DNA of 37,939 nucleotides. Source: Oscillatoria sp. SIO1A7. Lineage in GTDB: Bacteria; Cyanobacteriota; Cyanobacteriia; Cyanobacteriales; Laspinemataceae. This document shows positions 23,812-34,600 of this stretch, one piece after another. The number at the start of each line of letters is the position of its first letter. Within the stretch, counting starts at the first letter, position 1. The stretch is taken from assembly GCA_010672965.1 (NCBI GenBank), contig JAAHFN010000062.1, positions 1-37,939 of the forward strand, given 5' to 3'. The translations under genes were made by a program, and so were the position numbers. Under the pieces are notes generated by a model that was not told the origin of the DNA, ran no database searches, and worked only from the letters and a program-made list of their open reading frames with translations.

Positions 23812-24027
23812 TTTCAGAATCCGTATCGATCTCTACAAGGGTTGTCGGTTTCTCATTTATTGTAGAGCTTTCAGGTATCGAGATCGGGACAGCTCCTGTC
23901 GCATGTCCTCAAGGGGGCAAGGGGGCAAGGGGACTTGGGGGCAGGGGAGAGGGCGTTTCCCCCTTGCCCTTCCTTTCAAGGGTATGTTTTTTATAATTGA
24001 CGCGATCGGTGGGCTGCATAAGTTTTT

Positions 24028-24099
24028 GGGGCGAAGCATTCCAGCATAATACATTTCTCTTATAGCCCAAGTTTATCTAGGGAATGCTGTCGCCCCTAC
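24028..24099. repeat. Palindromic element, GGGCGAAGCATYCC family (copy 5)
   Basis: Arms GGGGCGAAGCATTCCAGCA and GGGAATGCTGTCGCCCCTACG. Left flank TTTTTTATAATTGACGCGATCGGTGGG is the inverse of the right flank of the copies at 12504 and 30205. Downstream follow CTACGCCCC units. Confidence 0.75.
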
Positions 24100-24215
24100 G
24101 GTCCTACGGTCCTACGCCCCTACGCCCCCTACGCCCTCAATCGATACTCGATACCAAGCGTTGAATACCAAATCTAAAAACATATCCTTGAAAGCTTCCC
24201 CCTTCCCCCTGCCTT

Positions 24216-24356
24216 TTCCAATGCCCAGTGCCCAATGCCCAATTCTCAATGCCCCATGCCCATCCTGAGCCTGTCGTAGGCGTAGCCCGCCCTCCGGGGC
24301 GTAGGGGCCCAATGCCCAATGCCCAATGCCCAATGCCCAATGCCCAATGCCCAATT
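24216..24356. repeat. AATGCCC heptamer repeats
   Basis: Two blocks of AATGCCC units (24218-24262 and 24307-24352) around a segment with CCTGAGCCTGTCGTAGGCGT. They fill the gap before the MlaE-like gene on the minus strand; no gene is present from 23812 to 24374. Confidence 0.9.
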
Positions 24357-24374
24357 CCGCTCTTCCCAATTTCC

Positions 24375-25202
24375 CTACAAACCTTGCTGCAAGCTAGAGC
24401 CAACTCCCTGAAAGGCAATCCAGGAAAGAAAGAAGTTGAACATAAATATGGCTAGGAGGGAAGTGACCACAGCAGTAGTAGTGGATTGCCCCACCCCTTT
24501 AGCGCCCCCAGTGGTGGTCAAGCCCCAGCTACAGCCAATGATGGCAATCAAAGCACCGAAACAAAACCCTTTGACTGCTGCAGTTATGAGATCCCAGACG
24601 TCCAGAAAGATGCGAATCGACTCCAGAAATACGGATTGGGAAAGGTTGTATATTTGAGTCGCTATAAGCAGGCCCCCAGCCATCCCCGTTACAAAGCAAA
24701 AGAGGGTCAATATGGGCAAGGTTACGCAGCAGGCTATGACCCGAGGAATGACTAAATAGTCAACTGGGTCTGTTTTAAGGATATATAAGGCATCGATTTG
24801 TTCTGTAACCTGCATAGTGCCCAGCTCTGCGGCAAAGGCCGAGCCCACTCGTCCGGCTAAGACGACGGCAGTTAACACTGGGGCCAGTTCCCGCGCTAGG
24901 GCAAGAGCCAGTACCCCGCCGACAGCACTGCCAGCACCAAAGTTGAGAAATTCTCGCGCTACCTGGATGGTAAAGACCATGCCCACAAAGCTGGCGGTTA
25001 AGAGGGCTATCAATAAAGAATCTGGCCCTACTACTGCCATCTGTTCGAGGGTATTGCGGCGGTGGATTTTGCCCGCTAGCAGGTGAACCAAGACCTGTCC
25101 GCCAAGCAAAATAGCCGCTAGCAAGCGCTGGCTCCACAATCCCAAACCCGTTTTAGACCTACTCTTACTCAAGAGAATAACAACCGTGCAACATATCAAC
25201 AA
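24375..25202 (-). CDS. MlaE family lipid ABC transporter permease
   Basis: A 275-residue permease of the MlaE/TGD1 family. In Gram-negative bacteria and plastids this family moves phospholipids or phosphatidate between membranes with an MlaF ATPase and an MlaD substrate protein. Visible hallmarks are LLTASFVGMVFTIQVAREFLNFGA (about residues 67-90), LALARELAPVLTAVVLAGRVGSAFAAELGTMQVTEQIDAL (about 98-137) and DVWDLITAAVKGFCFGALIAIIGCSWGL near the C terminus. About five hydrophobic segments. MlaF and MlaD are not in the window. The gene is upstream of DUF3119, DUF3086 and plsY on the same strand, although a 560-base repeat gap follows it. Confidence 0.93.
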   Translation of the reverse strand: MLICCTVVILLSKSRSKTGLGLWSQRLLAAILLGGQVLVHLLAGKIHRRNTLEQMAVVGPDSLLIALLTASFVGMVFTIQVAREFLNFGAGSAVGGVLALALARELAPVLTAVVLAGRVGSAFAAELGTMQVTEQIDALYILKTDPVDYLVIPRVIACCVTLPILTLFCFVTGMAGGLLIATQIYNLSQSVFLESIRIFLDVWDLITAAVKGFCFGALIAIIGCSWGLTTTGGAKGVGQSTTTAVVTSLLAIFMFNFFLSWIAFQGVGSSLQQGL

Positions 25203-25371
25203 TTAACTTAATGTAATTTACTTTTCTTCAATAAGTTTTTTAATTAAGAATTAACATTTATAACATTCCCAGCTTTTGAAGGGTTTGACGTATAAGCTTG
25301 TAGGGAACAGTGGCAACAAAGAAAGGTTGGAGTTTATCTGTATGCAGTCTAGCAGATGTTATCAGTTTTTT

Positions 25372-25668
25372 ATGGATGTTGAGCCGAACTTTTTCCGGTC
25401 TCTATTGCTTGCAAGCGCGATCGCTTTTGTGACGCCTTCTCTATTGCTGGGATTGGCGATCGCCTGTCTGTGGCTGCTGGGTAATATCCCCGGACTGGTC
25501 GCTATAGGTCGCTCTGGCAGCAACGCGCTTTTACAGTTTTTGGCAACCTTCGGTAGAGGACACCCTCTCGAAGGAGTGCTGGCGATCGCTCTTAGTTGTA
25601 GCGTCGTGGCCGCTTTGTTCGAGACTTATGCTTTTAGTCAGTATCCCTCCGAGCGCCACAAAAACTAA
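25372..25668 (+). CDS. Small membrane protein of unknown function
   Basis: A 98-residue frame from MDVEPNFFRSLLLASAIAFV to FSQYPSERHKN. Two hydrophobic segments (about residues 9-37 and 72-88, LEGVLAIALSCSVVAALFETYAF) flank a loop with Gly/Arg. The composition is that of a genuine membrane protein and small proteins of this type occur next to mlaE-like genes in cyanobacteria. Longer in-frame starts exist at 25276 and 25342 and I cannot decide between them; no clear ribosome binding site precedes any of them. It is divergent from the MlaE-like gene. Confidence 0.6.
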   Translation: MDVEPNFFRSLLLASAIAFVTPSLLLGLAIACLWLLGNIPGLVAIGRSGSNALLQFLATFGRGHPLEGVLAIALSCSVVAALFETYAFSQYPSERHKN

Positions 25669-25834
25669 TCTAGCCAAATGCCCAATTCCCCAAACCAAAT
25701 GCCGGTGGCGAGCATGAGCTGCTGCCACCGGCAAAACCGGAATATTGTTTTTTTTGGGCTACGCATAGCTGCAAGCTAATGTCGTATGGATATTCTCTCC
25801 GGGAAAATTAGCGCCGAGGAGTCCGCTCTATTTA
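25669..25834. other. Short gap with a CACCGGC hairpin
   Basis: GCCGGTGGCGAGCATGAGC and GCTGCCACCGGC form a GCCGGTGGC / GCCACCGGC hairpin (25700-25733), followed by AATATTGTTTTTTTTGG, so it is a plausible terminator of the small membrane protein gene on the plus strand. Confidence 0.55.
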
Positions 25835-26128
25835 CTAAATGTTATGGACTCGTCCGCTACCCCGCCCCCCATCATCATTGGGTTTAGATTCGGTAGTGGT
25901 AGAGTCTGTTTCTTGGCCCTCCTCAACTTGGGAGATCAAAAAGCTAGTTTCGCGGCGTTGCCCACCGCTCTTGTTCTCATCGGGATTATTATTCTCCGAG
26001 TCGGGGTTATTATTCTCATCTATAGCCAAGATTTGCGGCTCGGAAACCGAATGGAAATTGGCTCGTAAGCTAGGGACGAAACTAGGAATCAGCAAGCTAG
26101 AGAGCAGCAAAATAGCACAGATGCGCAT
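25835..26128 (-). CDS. Small predicted exported protein
   Basis: A 97-residue frame starting MRICAILLLSSLLIPSFVPS. The first 22 residues form a signal peptide, with a cleavage site near SLRA. The rest is hydrophilic, with a double NNNPD motif and a Gly/Arg-rich tail (DDGGRGSGRVHNI). A longer start at 26188 would add 20 charged residues in front of the signal peptide and is less likely. I do not recognise a family. The complementary strand also has open frames, but without features of a protein. Confidence 0.5.
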   Translation of the reverse strand: MRICAILLLSSLLIPSFVPSLRANFHSVSEPQILAIDENNNPDSENNNPDENKSGGQRRETSFLISQVEEGQETDSTTTESKPNDDGGRGSGRVHNI

Positions 26129-26188
26129 AGCGATAGATGTTTCCTTTCTGCATTTCTGCTCTCTAATACGTTGGGTCTTTGGAAACAC

Positions 26189-26622
26189 CCGGACAAACTC
26201 GCCCAGTCTGGCTATATTTTTCAGATTTTTATTCGTGCTATTCCTTGAAAAAGGCCAAGTATAAAGATCCTTGAAAGTAAATTAGCAAAACTTAAAAAAA
26301 GAAAATTATCAAAGAATTTACACTACCGCAAAGATTTATTAATGCAGCGATCGCTCGTTACTATTTTAGGAACAAAACGATAAAATCCCCCATCTAAAAC
26401 GGGCCGTTTTGATTGTTCTTTATACCAAATCTGCTATATATAGGATGCTGTTAAGCAACTCTGCCTTACCTCTATAGGCGTCAGCTGTGCCTCTCGTTGG
26501 TCGTCTAGCACTGCTCACAAACAAAGCTTGCTTTTTTTGGCAGACTGAGGAAAAATCTCGTAAGGGTCAATCGCTTTGGTAGCATAATAGAGATAGCAGC
26601 GAGGAGGTGGAACAGAAGACAT
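26189..26622. other. Intergenic region with little structure
   Basis: A/T-rich stretch with one HIP1-like site (GCGATCGCT at 26347) and no gene that I can support. AGCGAGGAGGTGG at about 26599-26611 is the ribosome binding region of the following gene. Confidence 0.5.
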
Positions 26623-27366
26623 ATGCTGGAGGTGCATCCAGACCGTTTAGTTTTTGGGTTGCCCGTACATATATTAAAAGACTACAAGGGCTGGTTGAAA
26701 CAGCGGCTGGAGGAGCAAGTAGGAACCCATGTCGTTACCCTAAACTCGGAAATGGCGATGCAAGCGGAGAAAAATGCCGACTTGGGTAAAACTATCCGGG
26801 AGGCAGAGCTGGTCATTCCCGATGGTGCTGGGGTGGTGCTACATTTTTTGATTAGAGGCGAGCGAATTCGCAGAATACCGGGCATCGAACTCGCTCGGGA
26901 TGTATTGCGGTTGGCTGCGGATATCGGTCGGGAGCGAGGGGTTTTTTTGATTGGAGGAGAGCCGGGAGTAGCCGAAATTGCTGCTAAGTCTTGGCAGGAG
27001 CGGCTGCCAAATTTGGCGATCGCAGGCATCCACCACGGTTACCTGAATCCAGAAAATAGCGAACCCCTGCGACAAACTCTCAAAGACTCGCAACCGGCAG
27101 TTATTTTAGTAGGCATGGGAGTACCCCGCCAAGAATTTTGGATTGCCGAAAACCGGCAGCTATGTCCGAACGCTATTTGGATTGGCGTCGGCGGCAGCTT
27201 TGATATCTGGGCTGGTCGCAAAACCAGAGCCCCATTGTGGCTGCAAAGACTCTATTTGGAATGGGCTTATCGCCTCTATCAAGAACCTTGGCGCTGGCGA
27301 AGGATGGCATCTTTGCCTCAGTTTGCATGGCGATCGCTAACTACAGCGATCGTCGTTCGTCGTTGA
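26623..27366 (+). CDS. WecG/TagA/CpsF family glycosyltransferase
   Basis: A 247-residue member of glycosyltransferase family 26, which adds N-acetylmannosaminuronic acid, N-acetylmannosamine or a related sugar to a lipid-linked intermediate of exopolysaccharide or cell-wall polymers. Family motifs are visible: VVTLNSEMAMQA (about residues 37-48), VIPDGAGVVLHFLI (about 66-79), RIPGIEL (about 86-92), FLIGGEPGVAEIAA (about 108-121), LVGMGVPRQEFWI (about 162-174) and GVGGSFDIWAGRKTRAP near residue 200. GAGGAGG lies about ten bases before the ATG. It has no sugar-gene neighbours and its acceptor cannot be told. Confidence 0.93.
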   Translation: MLEVHPDRLVFGLPVHILKDYKGWLKQRLEEQVGTHVVTLNSEMAMQAEKNADLGKTIREAELVIPDGAGVVLHFLIRGERIRRIPGIELARDVLRLAADIGRERGVFLIGGEPGVAEIAAKSWQERLPNLAIAGIHHGYLNPENSEPLRQTLKDSQPAVILVGMGVPRQEFWIAENRQLCPNAIWIGVGGSFDIWAGRKTRAPLWLQRLYLEWAYRLYQEPWRWRRMASLPQFAWRSLTTAIVVRR

Positions 27367-27832
<466 letters not shown>

Positions 27833-30040
27833 TTAAGTTCGATTATCTTGCAGCTCTCGGATTCTTTCCAGGCTACCACTAGGAATAGAGGCAATTAGCT
27901 TGCGAGTGTAGGCTTGTTGGGGATTGCGGTAAATGGCTTCAGCCGGACCTATTTCCTCAATTTTGCCCTTATTCATTACCATAATGCGATCGCTCATAAA
28001 CTTGACTACGCCCAAGTCGTGGGAAATAAAAATATAAGTAAGCTCGAATTCGCTTTGCAGCTCTTTGAGCAGATTCAGCACTTGAGCCTGAACCGATACA
28101 TCCAGGGCAGATACCGATTCATCGCAGATGATAAACTTAGGATTGAGAGCTAGGGCGCGAGCGATGCAGACCCGTTGCCTTTGGCCGCCGGAGAATTGGT
28201 GGGGATAGCGATTCATCCAACCAGAATTCAAGCCAACTCGTTCTAATAAATAAGAAGCGCGATCGCGAATCTCTCGCTTATTGCCTGCACTGTGTATTTG
28301 CAGTGGTTCCATCACCGCCTTGCCAATACTTATGCGCGGATTCAGAGAGCTAAATGGATTCTGAAACACAATTTGCATTTGCCGCCGCAATTTGCGCAAG
28401 CTGACATCCGCAAGACCCAAAATATCTTGCTTTTCAAAAACTATCTCACCGGCGCTGGGTTCTATTAAGCGCAGCAAAGTTCTAGCCAGAGTCGTCTTGC
28501 CACAGCCAGACTCGCCTACCAATCCCAGAGTTTCTCCCGGATACACCTGAAAGGAAACCCCATTAACCGCCATCACATAGCTTTGGGTTTGGCCAAAAAT
28601 CCCTCGCACCGGGAAAGATACTTGAAGCTTGCGGACATCCAGCAGCGGTTCCTGCTCTTGCAATTTAGTTAAGCGCTCTGCCGCATCTTCCTCGGAAAGG
28701 CTGGGTTTTTGCTCTGTAGTAGGCGAAGGTGAGGAAATTTGCGACGAATTTTGCGACGAACTTGGGGGCGAAATTTCCCTCGACGAACTTTGCGACGAAC
28801 TTTGCGACGAACTTGGGGGCGAACTTTGCGACGAATTTTGCGACGAACTTTGCGACGAACTTGGGGGCGAACTTTGCGACGAATTTTGCGACGAACTTTG
28901 CGACGAACTTGGGGGCGAACTTTGCGACGAATTTTGCGACGAATTTTGTGCTGCCGCATCTTCCTCGGCAAGGCTGGTTTTTTGCTCTGTAGTAGGCGAA
29001 GACGAACTTGGGGACGAACTTGGGGGCGAATCTTTGGATAAATTTTCTGCTTTTATCTGGGAGCTAGCCGCTGTTTTTTCCCGAATCTCTTTCTCGCCGC
29101 TAGAAGTAGCGACCACTTCCATAAAATCGGCTACTGTGGGCAAATATCTCAGGCGCTCTTCTGGGCGAGGCCGACAGGCTAATAAACCTTTGGTATAGGG
29201 ATGTTGCGGATTGGAGAAGATTTGCCAGACAGAACCGTATTCGACTATTTTTCCTTGATACATTACCGCCACGCTATCGGCAATTTCGGCAATCACCCCC
29301 AAGTCGTGGGTAATAAAAATTAACGACATTCCCCTATCGTTGCGCAAATCCCGCAGCAAGCGCAGGATAGTTGCTTGGACGGTAACATCCAGGGCGGTAG
29401 TGGGTTCGTCAGCAATCAATAGAGTGGGATTGCAAGATATAGCCATCGCAATCATCACTCGCTGTAGCTGACCCCCAGACAGTTCGTGGGGATAGCGCTT
29501 GAGAATGGCGAGTTTTTGCTCGTTAATCTGGCGGACTATTTCGCGATCGCTTTTGGCTCCCGTTACCTTTTCTCGCAATTCTTCGTCGCTGGGCAGAAGT
29601 TTGACTTCTTGGAGCAGAGCGATCGCCAGTCGGCGTGCCTGTCGCGGCGGCACCTTTTGGTGCAGCAAAATAGCTTCGCTCATCTGGAAGCCGATGTTAT
29701 AAACCGGATTCAAGGAACTCATCGGCTCCTGGAAAATCATGGAAATCTCGCCGCCCCGGTAATGCTGCTGTTGTTCTGGTAGGAGCGATCGCAGATTTAC
29801 GGGTACTTCCTCAGCGACACCCTGAAATAAAATATCCCCTGCCGTAACTTGCCCCGGGGCAGGGACCAAACCCATGATAGCTAGGGAGGTGACTGATTTG
29901 CCAGAACCGGATTCGCCGACAATGCCTATAGTCTGGCCCCGCTTAACGTCGAAGGAGATGCCATCGACCGCTTTAACCAGTTTTTCGTCGCTTTTGAATT
30001 GAACTTGCAGGTCTCTAACCTTTAGTACGGTGTCACTCAT
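27833..30040 (-). CDS. Fused oligopeptide-type ABC transporter ATPase (DppD-DppF fusion)
   Basis: A 735-residue protein with two complete ABC ATPase domains, like GsiA or YejF, that power uptake of peptides or similar solutes. Domain 1 has Walker A GESGSGKS (about residues 45-52), signature LSGGQLQRV and Walker B LLIADEPTTALDVT. Domain 2 has Walker A GESGCGKT, signature FSGGQRQRVCIARAL, Walker B FIICDESVSALDVS and the switch His. The two are joined by a Ser/Gln/Pro-rich linker of about 140 residues containing repeated QNSSQSSPPSSSQSS units and two copies of TTEQK-(T/P)SL-(A/S)EEDAA. That linker is much longer than usual and is a DNA repeat in itself. The ATG at 30040 is preferred over one five codons upstream. 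Permease and binding-protein genes are not adjacent. Confidence 0.95.
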   Translation of the reverse strand: MSDTVLKVRDLQVQFKSDEKLVKAVDGISFDVKRGQTIGIVGESGSGKSVTSLAIMGLVPAPGQVTAGDILFQGVAEEVPVNLRSLLPEQQQHYRGGEISMIFQEPMSSLNPVYNIGFQMSEAILLHQKVPPRQARRLAIALLQEVKLLPSDEELREKVTGAKSDREIVRQINEQKLAILKRYPHELSGGQLQRVMIAMAISCNPTLLIADEPTTALDVTVQATILRLLRDLRNDRGMSLIFITHDLGVIAEIADSVAVMYQGKIVEYGSVWQIFSNPQHPYTKGLLACRPRPEERLRYLPTVADFMEVVATSSGEKEIREKTAASSQIKAENLSKDSPPSSSPSSSSPTTEQKTSLAEEDAAAQNSSQNSSQSSPPSSSQSSSQNSSQSSPPSSSQSSSQNSSQSSPPSSSQSSSQSSSREISPPSSSQNSSQISSPSPTTEQKPSLSEEDAAERLTKLQEQEPLLDVRKLQVSFPVRGIFGQTQSYVMAVNGVSFQVYPGETLGLVGESGCGKTTLARTLLRLIEPSAGEIVFEKQDILGLADVSLRKLRRQMQIVFQNPFSSLNPRISIGKAVMEPLQIHSAGNKREIRDRASYLLERVGLNSGWMNRYPHQFSGGQRQRVCIARALALNPKFIICDESVSALDVSVQAQVLNLLKELQSEFELTYIFISHDLGVVKFMSDRIMVMNKGKIEEIGPAEAIYRNPQQAYTRKLIASIPSGSLERIRELQDNRT

Positions 30041-30204
30041 GGAGCCTAAGCACAAGGGTTAAGAGAATTTTAACAGGCTCTGCAGTTATTCGGATGGGTA
30101 AGCAGGGGACCAAGAGCAGGGGAGGGTGGGGAGTGTGGGGAGCAGGGGAGCCTTACCTCGGGGTATGTTTTTTATATTTGATGTTTTCTAGGCGGATCTA
30201 CGGC

Positions 30205-30275
30205 GTAGGGGCGACAGCATTCCCGAGACAATTTTTGCTTTTAAGTAAAATTTATGTATTGGAATGCTTCGCCCC
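30205..30275. repeat. Palindromic element, GTAGGGGCGACAGCATTCCC family (copy 6)
   Basis: Arms GTAGGGGCGACAGCATTCCC and GGAATGCTTCGCCCC. The wider flanks GGTATGTTTTTTATA (left, about 30162) and TATAAAAAACATACCC (right, about 30316) are themselves inverted repeats, so the complete element is probably about 30160-30335. Confidence 0.75.
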
Positions 30276-30473
30276 AGAAAACTATAAAACCCACCGACAA
30301 CATCAAAAAAGAGGATTATAAAAAACATACCCTTGAAAGAGCAGGGGAGCAGGGGAGCAGGCGGCGATTCGTTAGCGGGTGCGATCGCCATCAAGGACAG
30401 GACTTAGATGGCAAAAGACGCTCTAGCTGACTGCTGATATAGAGTTTCTCAAATAAGTGTAATGAAAGAAAAT

Positions 30474-30545
30474 GTAGGGGCGACAGCATCCCCACAACTA
30501 TCTCGGCTGTATGACGGTAATTTCCGTACTGGGATGCTTCGCCCC
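30474..30545. repeat. Palindromic element, GTAGGGGCGACAGCATCCCC family (copy 7)
   Basis: Arms GTAGGGGCGACAGCATCCCC and GGGATGCTTCGCCCC. An outer pair GAGTTTCTCAAAT (30442) and ATTTGAGAAC (30559) extends the stem. Partial TATAGCA-family ends lie on both sides (30424-30432 and 30575-30596). Confidence 0.75.
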
Positions 30546-30647
30546 AGAAACCTCATATCAATTTGAGAACCGCTATAGCTGACTGCTTACTGCTATAAAG
30601 ATTTAAAATAAAAACGTTAAGATAGGCCAATTTGAGGTAACCCAACC

Positions 30648-31280
30648 ATGTATGCGGTCATTTCTACCGAAGAAATTCAACTGCCAGCGGGCAGTGTGGT
30701 ACAGCTACCGGGAACCTGGCAAGACTATCGATCGCTGTGCGATCGCCGAGGGGATGGTGCCATTCCCCGAATTAAGTACCGTTATGGAGAAATATTGCTG
30801 ATGTCTCCTCTACCCAAACACGGCAGAGATGCCAGTCTGATAGCGGATATCATTAAAGTGTTGCTCGACTGGACGGGGCGCGAGTATGATTCGTTTACTC
30901 CAGTAACGATGCAACTGCCAGAAGAAAGCGGCATTGAGCCAGACTATTGTTTTTACATTGACCATTGGCAAGCGGTTTCGGGCAAGGAAAGAATTGATTG
31001 GCGCAACGACCCACCTCCAGATTTGGTATTGGAAATCGATGTCACCAGCTATTCAGATGCGCAGGACTATCTCCCCTATCGAGTGCCGGAAGTTTGGTTA
31101 TTTCGCAACCAAAAATTGTTGATTTACCAGCTTCAAGGGGATAAGTATATTGTGCGATCGCAAAGCCAATATTTCCCATCAGCTAACCTTCCCGATGTCC
31201 TCGCACGATGTTTGGAAATTGCCTATAGACGCAATACCAGTGCAGCTATTCGCGACTTGAAGCAACGGTTGGGAGAGTAA
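30648..31280 (+). CDS. Uma2 family (DUF820) endonuclease
   Basis: A 210-residue protein of the Uma2 family, PD-(D/E)XK-fold proteins present in dozens of copies in cyanobacteria. The fold is visible as RIKYRYGEILLMSPLPKHGRDAS (about residues 42-64), SGIEPDYCFYIDHWQAV (about 92-108), PPDLVLEIDVTSYS (about 123-136, with E and D of the nuclease site) and YRVPEVWLFRNQKLLIYQLQGDKY. GAGGT precedes the ATG. The cellular role of the family is not settled. AAAAGTC heptamers start two bases after the stop codon. Confidence 0.92.
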   Translation: MYAVISTEEIQLPAGSVVQLPGTWQDYRSLCDRRGDGAIPRIKYRYGEILLMSPLPKHGRDASLIADIIKVLLDWTGREYDSFTPVTMQLPEESGIEPDYCFYIDHWQAVSGKERIDWRNDPPPDLVLEIDVTSYSDAQDYLPYRVPEVWLFRNQKLLIYQLQGDKYIVRSQSQYFPSANLPDVLARCLEIAYRRNTSAAIRDLKQRLGE

Positions 31281-31699
31281 GTCAAAAGTCAAAAGTCAAA
31301 AGTTAAAAGTCAAAAGTTAAAAGTCAAAAGTCAAAGGTCAAAAGTCAAAAGTCAAAAGTAAGAATATTAAATACGGTTAATCGCCCCAAAAAAAGTCATA
31401 TCAAGTTCTGCGTAGGACGGGCGTCCCGCCTGTCCCTCCCGAGCCAAGGCGGACTTTTCGGAAGCCCGTCCTACAGGAGATTACAAATTTTTCTGTCGGT
31501 ATTTAACCGGACTCGATCTTAATCTTACTAAGTCAGTTTTGCGATCGCCCACTCGCGGCTATCTATCCCCAAATCTCCCCAAATCAAAAGTCAAAAGTCA
31601 AAAGTCAGAAGTTATAAGTACGTTTTGACTTTTGACTTTTGACTTTTGACTTTTAACTTTTAGCTTTTGACTTTTGACTTGTAACTTTTGACTTGTAGC
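31281..31699. repeat. AAAAGTC heptamers around a degenerate ATATCAAATCCG element
   Basis: Plus-strand AAAAGTC units (31282-31360), a degenerate element of the ATATCAAATCCG family (31371-31523) with centre CGTAGGACGGGCGTCCCGCC, then AAAAGTC units facing GACTTTT units (31585-31697) around AAGTACGTTTT. The right array ends at the patG stop codon. Confidence 0.8.
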
Positions 31700-34600
31700 T
31701 TATCTCGCCTTCTTACCCGGAATCGACCAGCGTTTGATACGACCCACTGTTACCGGCATGCTATCCGCCACATCGATGGTAAAGCGGAACACTTGGCGCG
31801 ATCGCCGCCCCTGGTCTGGGTCAAAAAAGGTTAGCAATACATCCCAGCAGTCGCTATTGAGACGACAGTAAGGACTTTTGTTTACCTCAATCGTATCCAG
31901 TCGTCGGTCGGAGGCGATCGCTTCCGCAAAACTAGCCGTCGCCTGGAAGGTATTGATGACTGCAAAATTCAGAGCGCGATCGTGGGAAGTTTGCCCGACA
32001 TTATGCAGGTCGTAATACACCCGATTCAAAAAGGCGGCCAACCCTTCTCGGAGTAGAGCTTCATTCCCTTCCTCAAGGTTTTCCACCGTCGCCAAGGCAG
32101 CATCTACTAAACTGTTGATATTCCAGCCATACATCCCGCGTGGATTGCGAATATTCAGAACCGGAACCACTTCCCCCGAAAACAGTTCTACCGTCCGGTT
32201 CGTCTGCCGACCGGGGATACTAATTCGCTCTATAAAGTCGGCGCTGGTTTCTGGTTCTAGCTGTCCGTTGAGCATCACCAGCAACATTTCATATATAGCG
32301 TCGGCGAAAGGACCTTTCGGATCGAGGGCATAGATGGTGTTTTGGTCTAGGTTCAGAGTCCAAATTAGAGAATGAGCTTCGTCGGGATTGTTGTCCAGAT
32401 GTTCCACCATCTGGCGGGCATCGTAGGGATCCGGCGGAACCATCACTCCACCCCGATTGACCGGAGCCATCTTTTGTTTGAAAGTATCGCGCCGCGCCTC
32501 ATCTCCGAAGTCATAGCCAATAGTGCCGATCGCATAGACATGTCCTGAGTGAGCCGTACTCGGCTTGACAGAGGAAGCAGAGGAAGCAGAGGAAGCAGAG
32601 GAGGTGGAGGAGGCGGAGGAAGCGGAGGAGGCGGAGGAAGCGGAGGAAGCAGAGGAGGTGACTGCTGTAGGTTGGGTTGACGAAGGAAACCCAACAGCAG
32701 ATGTCTCGATGCTAACTTCGCCGCCGGTAAAGTTCGCTTCGTTCGCTTCAGTAGAAGAAGCCACGGGTACGACCGAGGCAGAGGGAACAACAGCGGTATG
32801 CTCGGTACGGGTGACCCGATCGCCTGCAAAAGAAATAGTCACCGAAGACCCGAACAAAAGTCCCATCGCCCCGGGGAGGTTGACTTTACCCCGCAGGCAG
32901 CGTTCCGGTTCGTCGGTGTCATCGGGGGTACAGGGAGTTGCAGTATTGAGGAGCGCCGCCCGAACTGCTTCCGCATCCACCGGCTTGCCCTGTTGCAGTT
33001 GCAGGCTCATCAGCAAACCGCACAGCCCCGACATTACCGGAGCCGCCATGCTCGTTCCTTTTTGGCGAACGGGTTCTTCATTGGCCGGTTGCGCCCCCAG
33101 GATTTCACCCCCCGGAGCCATAATGCCTTCCATAGCGTTATTGCCACCCCAGTTGCTGAAGTTGTAAGGCGTGCCGTCGGGCTTTAAGGCTCCCACAGAA
33201 AGCACTCCCGGCAGGGAAGCGGGCATACACCAGCATTCTCCTTTGTTATTTCCGGCGGGTGCAACGATGAGAATGTTGTTGTCCTGGCACTTCTTCAAAG
33301 CGGCGAGGAGAATTTCTTCCCCTTCGCCGCTTTGGGTAGGACGACAGGCAGCACAGTGGATAATGTTAGCCCCCAACTCCAGACCCAGTTCAAAGGCGCG
33401 GGCCAAACTGAGAGGCGAGATAAATTCTTCGACAGTGCCGGTTGTATTCAGCGGGACGTTAATGACGCGGCAGTTCGGCGCGAGTCCGGGAGAAGGGGTG
33501 TTTTCTTGACCGACGATGGTACTGGTGATATGGCAGGCGTGGCTGTCACCGCGAATGCGTTCGAGGATATATTCGGGCAATGCAGCTTTTTGGGCTTCGG
33601 CTTTTTGGTCTTTGTCCAGATCGTCGTTATTGTCAATTTCTTGGTACTTCAGATAAGCCTCTGTCGGAACCGACTCGGCGGTAGGATGCCAATAGGGGAA
33701 GACTTTGGATATTTCTGCCCCTTCAAAACAAGAGAGGGTATGGTCTGGGTCGCCGTCGAGAATGACAATCGTGATGCGACGATCGCCCAGGGTTTGATTC
33801 CTTAACTCTGCGAGGCCGGTGATGCGATCGTCGAGATCGTGGGGATGTTTGGCGGAGGGAACGGGGGAGGCAGAGGGAGCGGAGGATGCGGAGGATGCGG
33901 AGGGGATAACTGTAGGTTGGGTTGAGGAACGAAACCCAACAGATGCCGACTCTGCTTCAACTTCGATCGCTTCTACCCCTGGTTCGGGCTCGCTCACATT
34001 ATCTGCTGAGTCTTCAGTTCTTGGGCTTCGACTCCGCTCAGCCCGAACGGTAGCTGCTACATTATCAACTTGCAAGTCCCCTGCCGCCGCCGTATCTTGG
34101 GTTTCTTGCGTCAACCCAACTGAATCAGGTTCTGTCACCGCCGTTCGGGCGATCGCTTGTCCAAGCCCATTAAGCCCATTATTAACTTGCAAGTCCCCTG
34201 CCGCCGCTGTAGCTTGGATTTCTTGCGTCAGGCCAACTGAATCAGATTTCTCCCCAGCGATCGCAATCTCTGAATTCAATTCCGTTGGGTTAGCTGTAGG
34301 TTGGGTTTCTTGGGTCAACCCAACTGAATCAGATTCTGTGACTGCCGTTCGGGCTGAGCGGAGTCGAAGCCCATCCCCAGCGATCGCCATCTCTGAATTC
34401 AACTCCGTTGGGTTCGCTGTAGCTTGGGCTGAGGAACTGCTTTTGACTTGTAACTTTTGACTTGTAACTTTTAACTTAGTCGCCCCGCTCGCCTCTACAT
34501 CTCGATTTGGCAGCGACCCCAATATAAATTCGCCGACGGAGGATTCCACCACATAGCTTAATCCCGTCGCTTGGGCAAAGCGATCGCTATCTCCACCCCC

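Noticed and set aside
28629-29198. Cys/Asp/Glu-rich 189-residue frame opposite the ABC ATPase
   Set aside because: Antisense shadow of the Ser/Gln-rich linker repeats.
33819-34460. A 213-residue plus-strand frame opposite patG
   Set aside because: Antisense shadow of the repeated linker; the patG frame is clearly the coding one.
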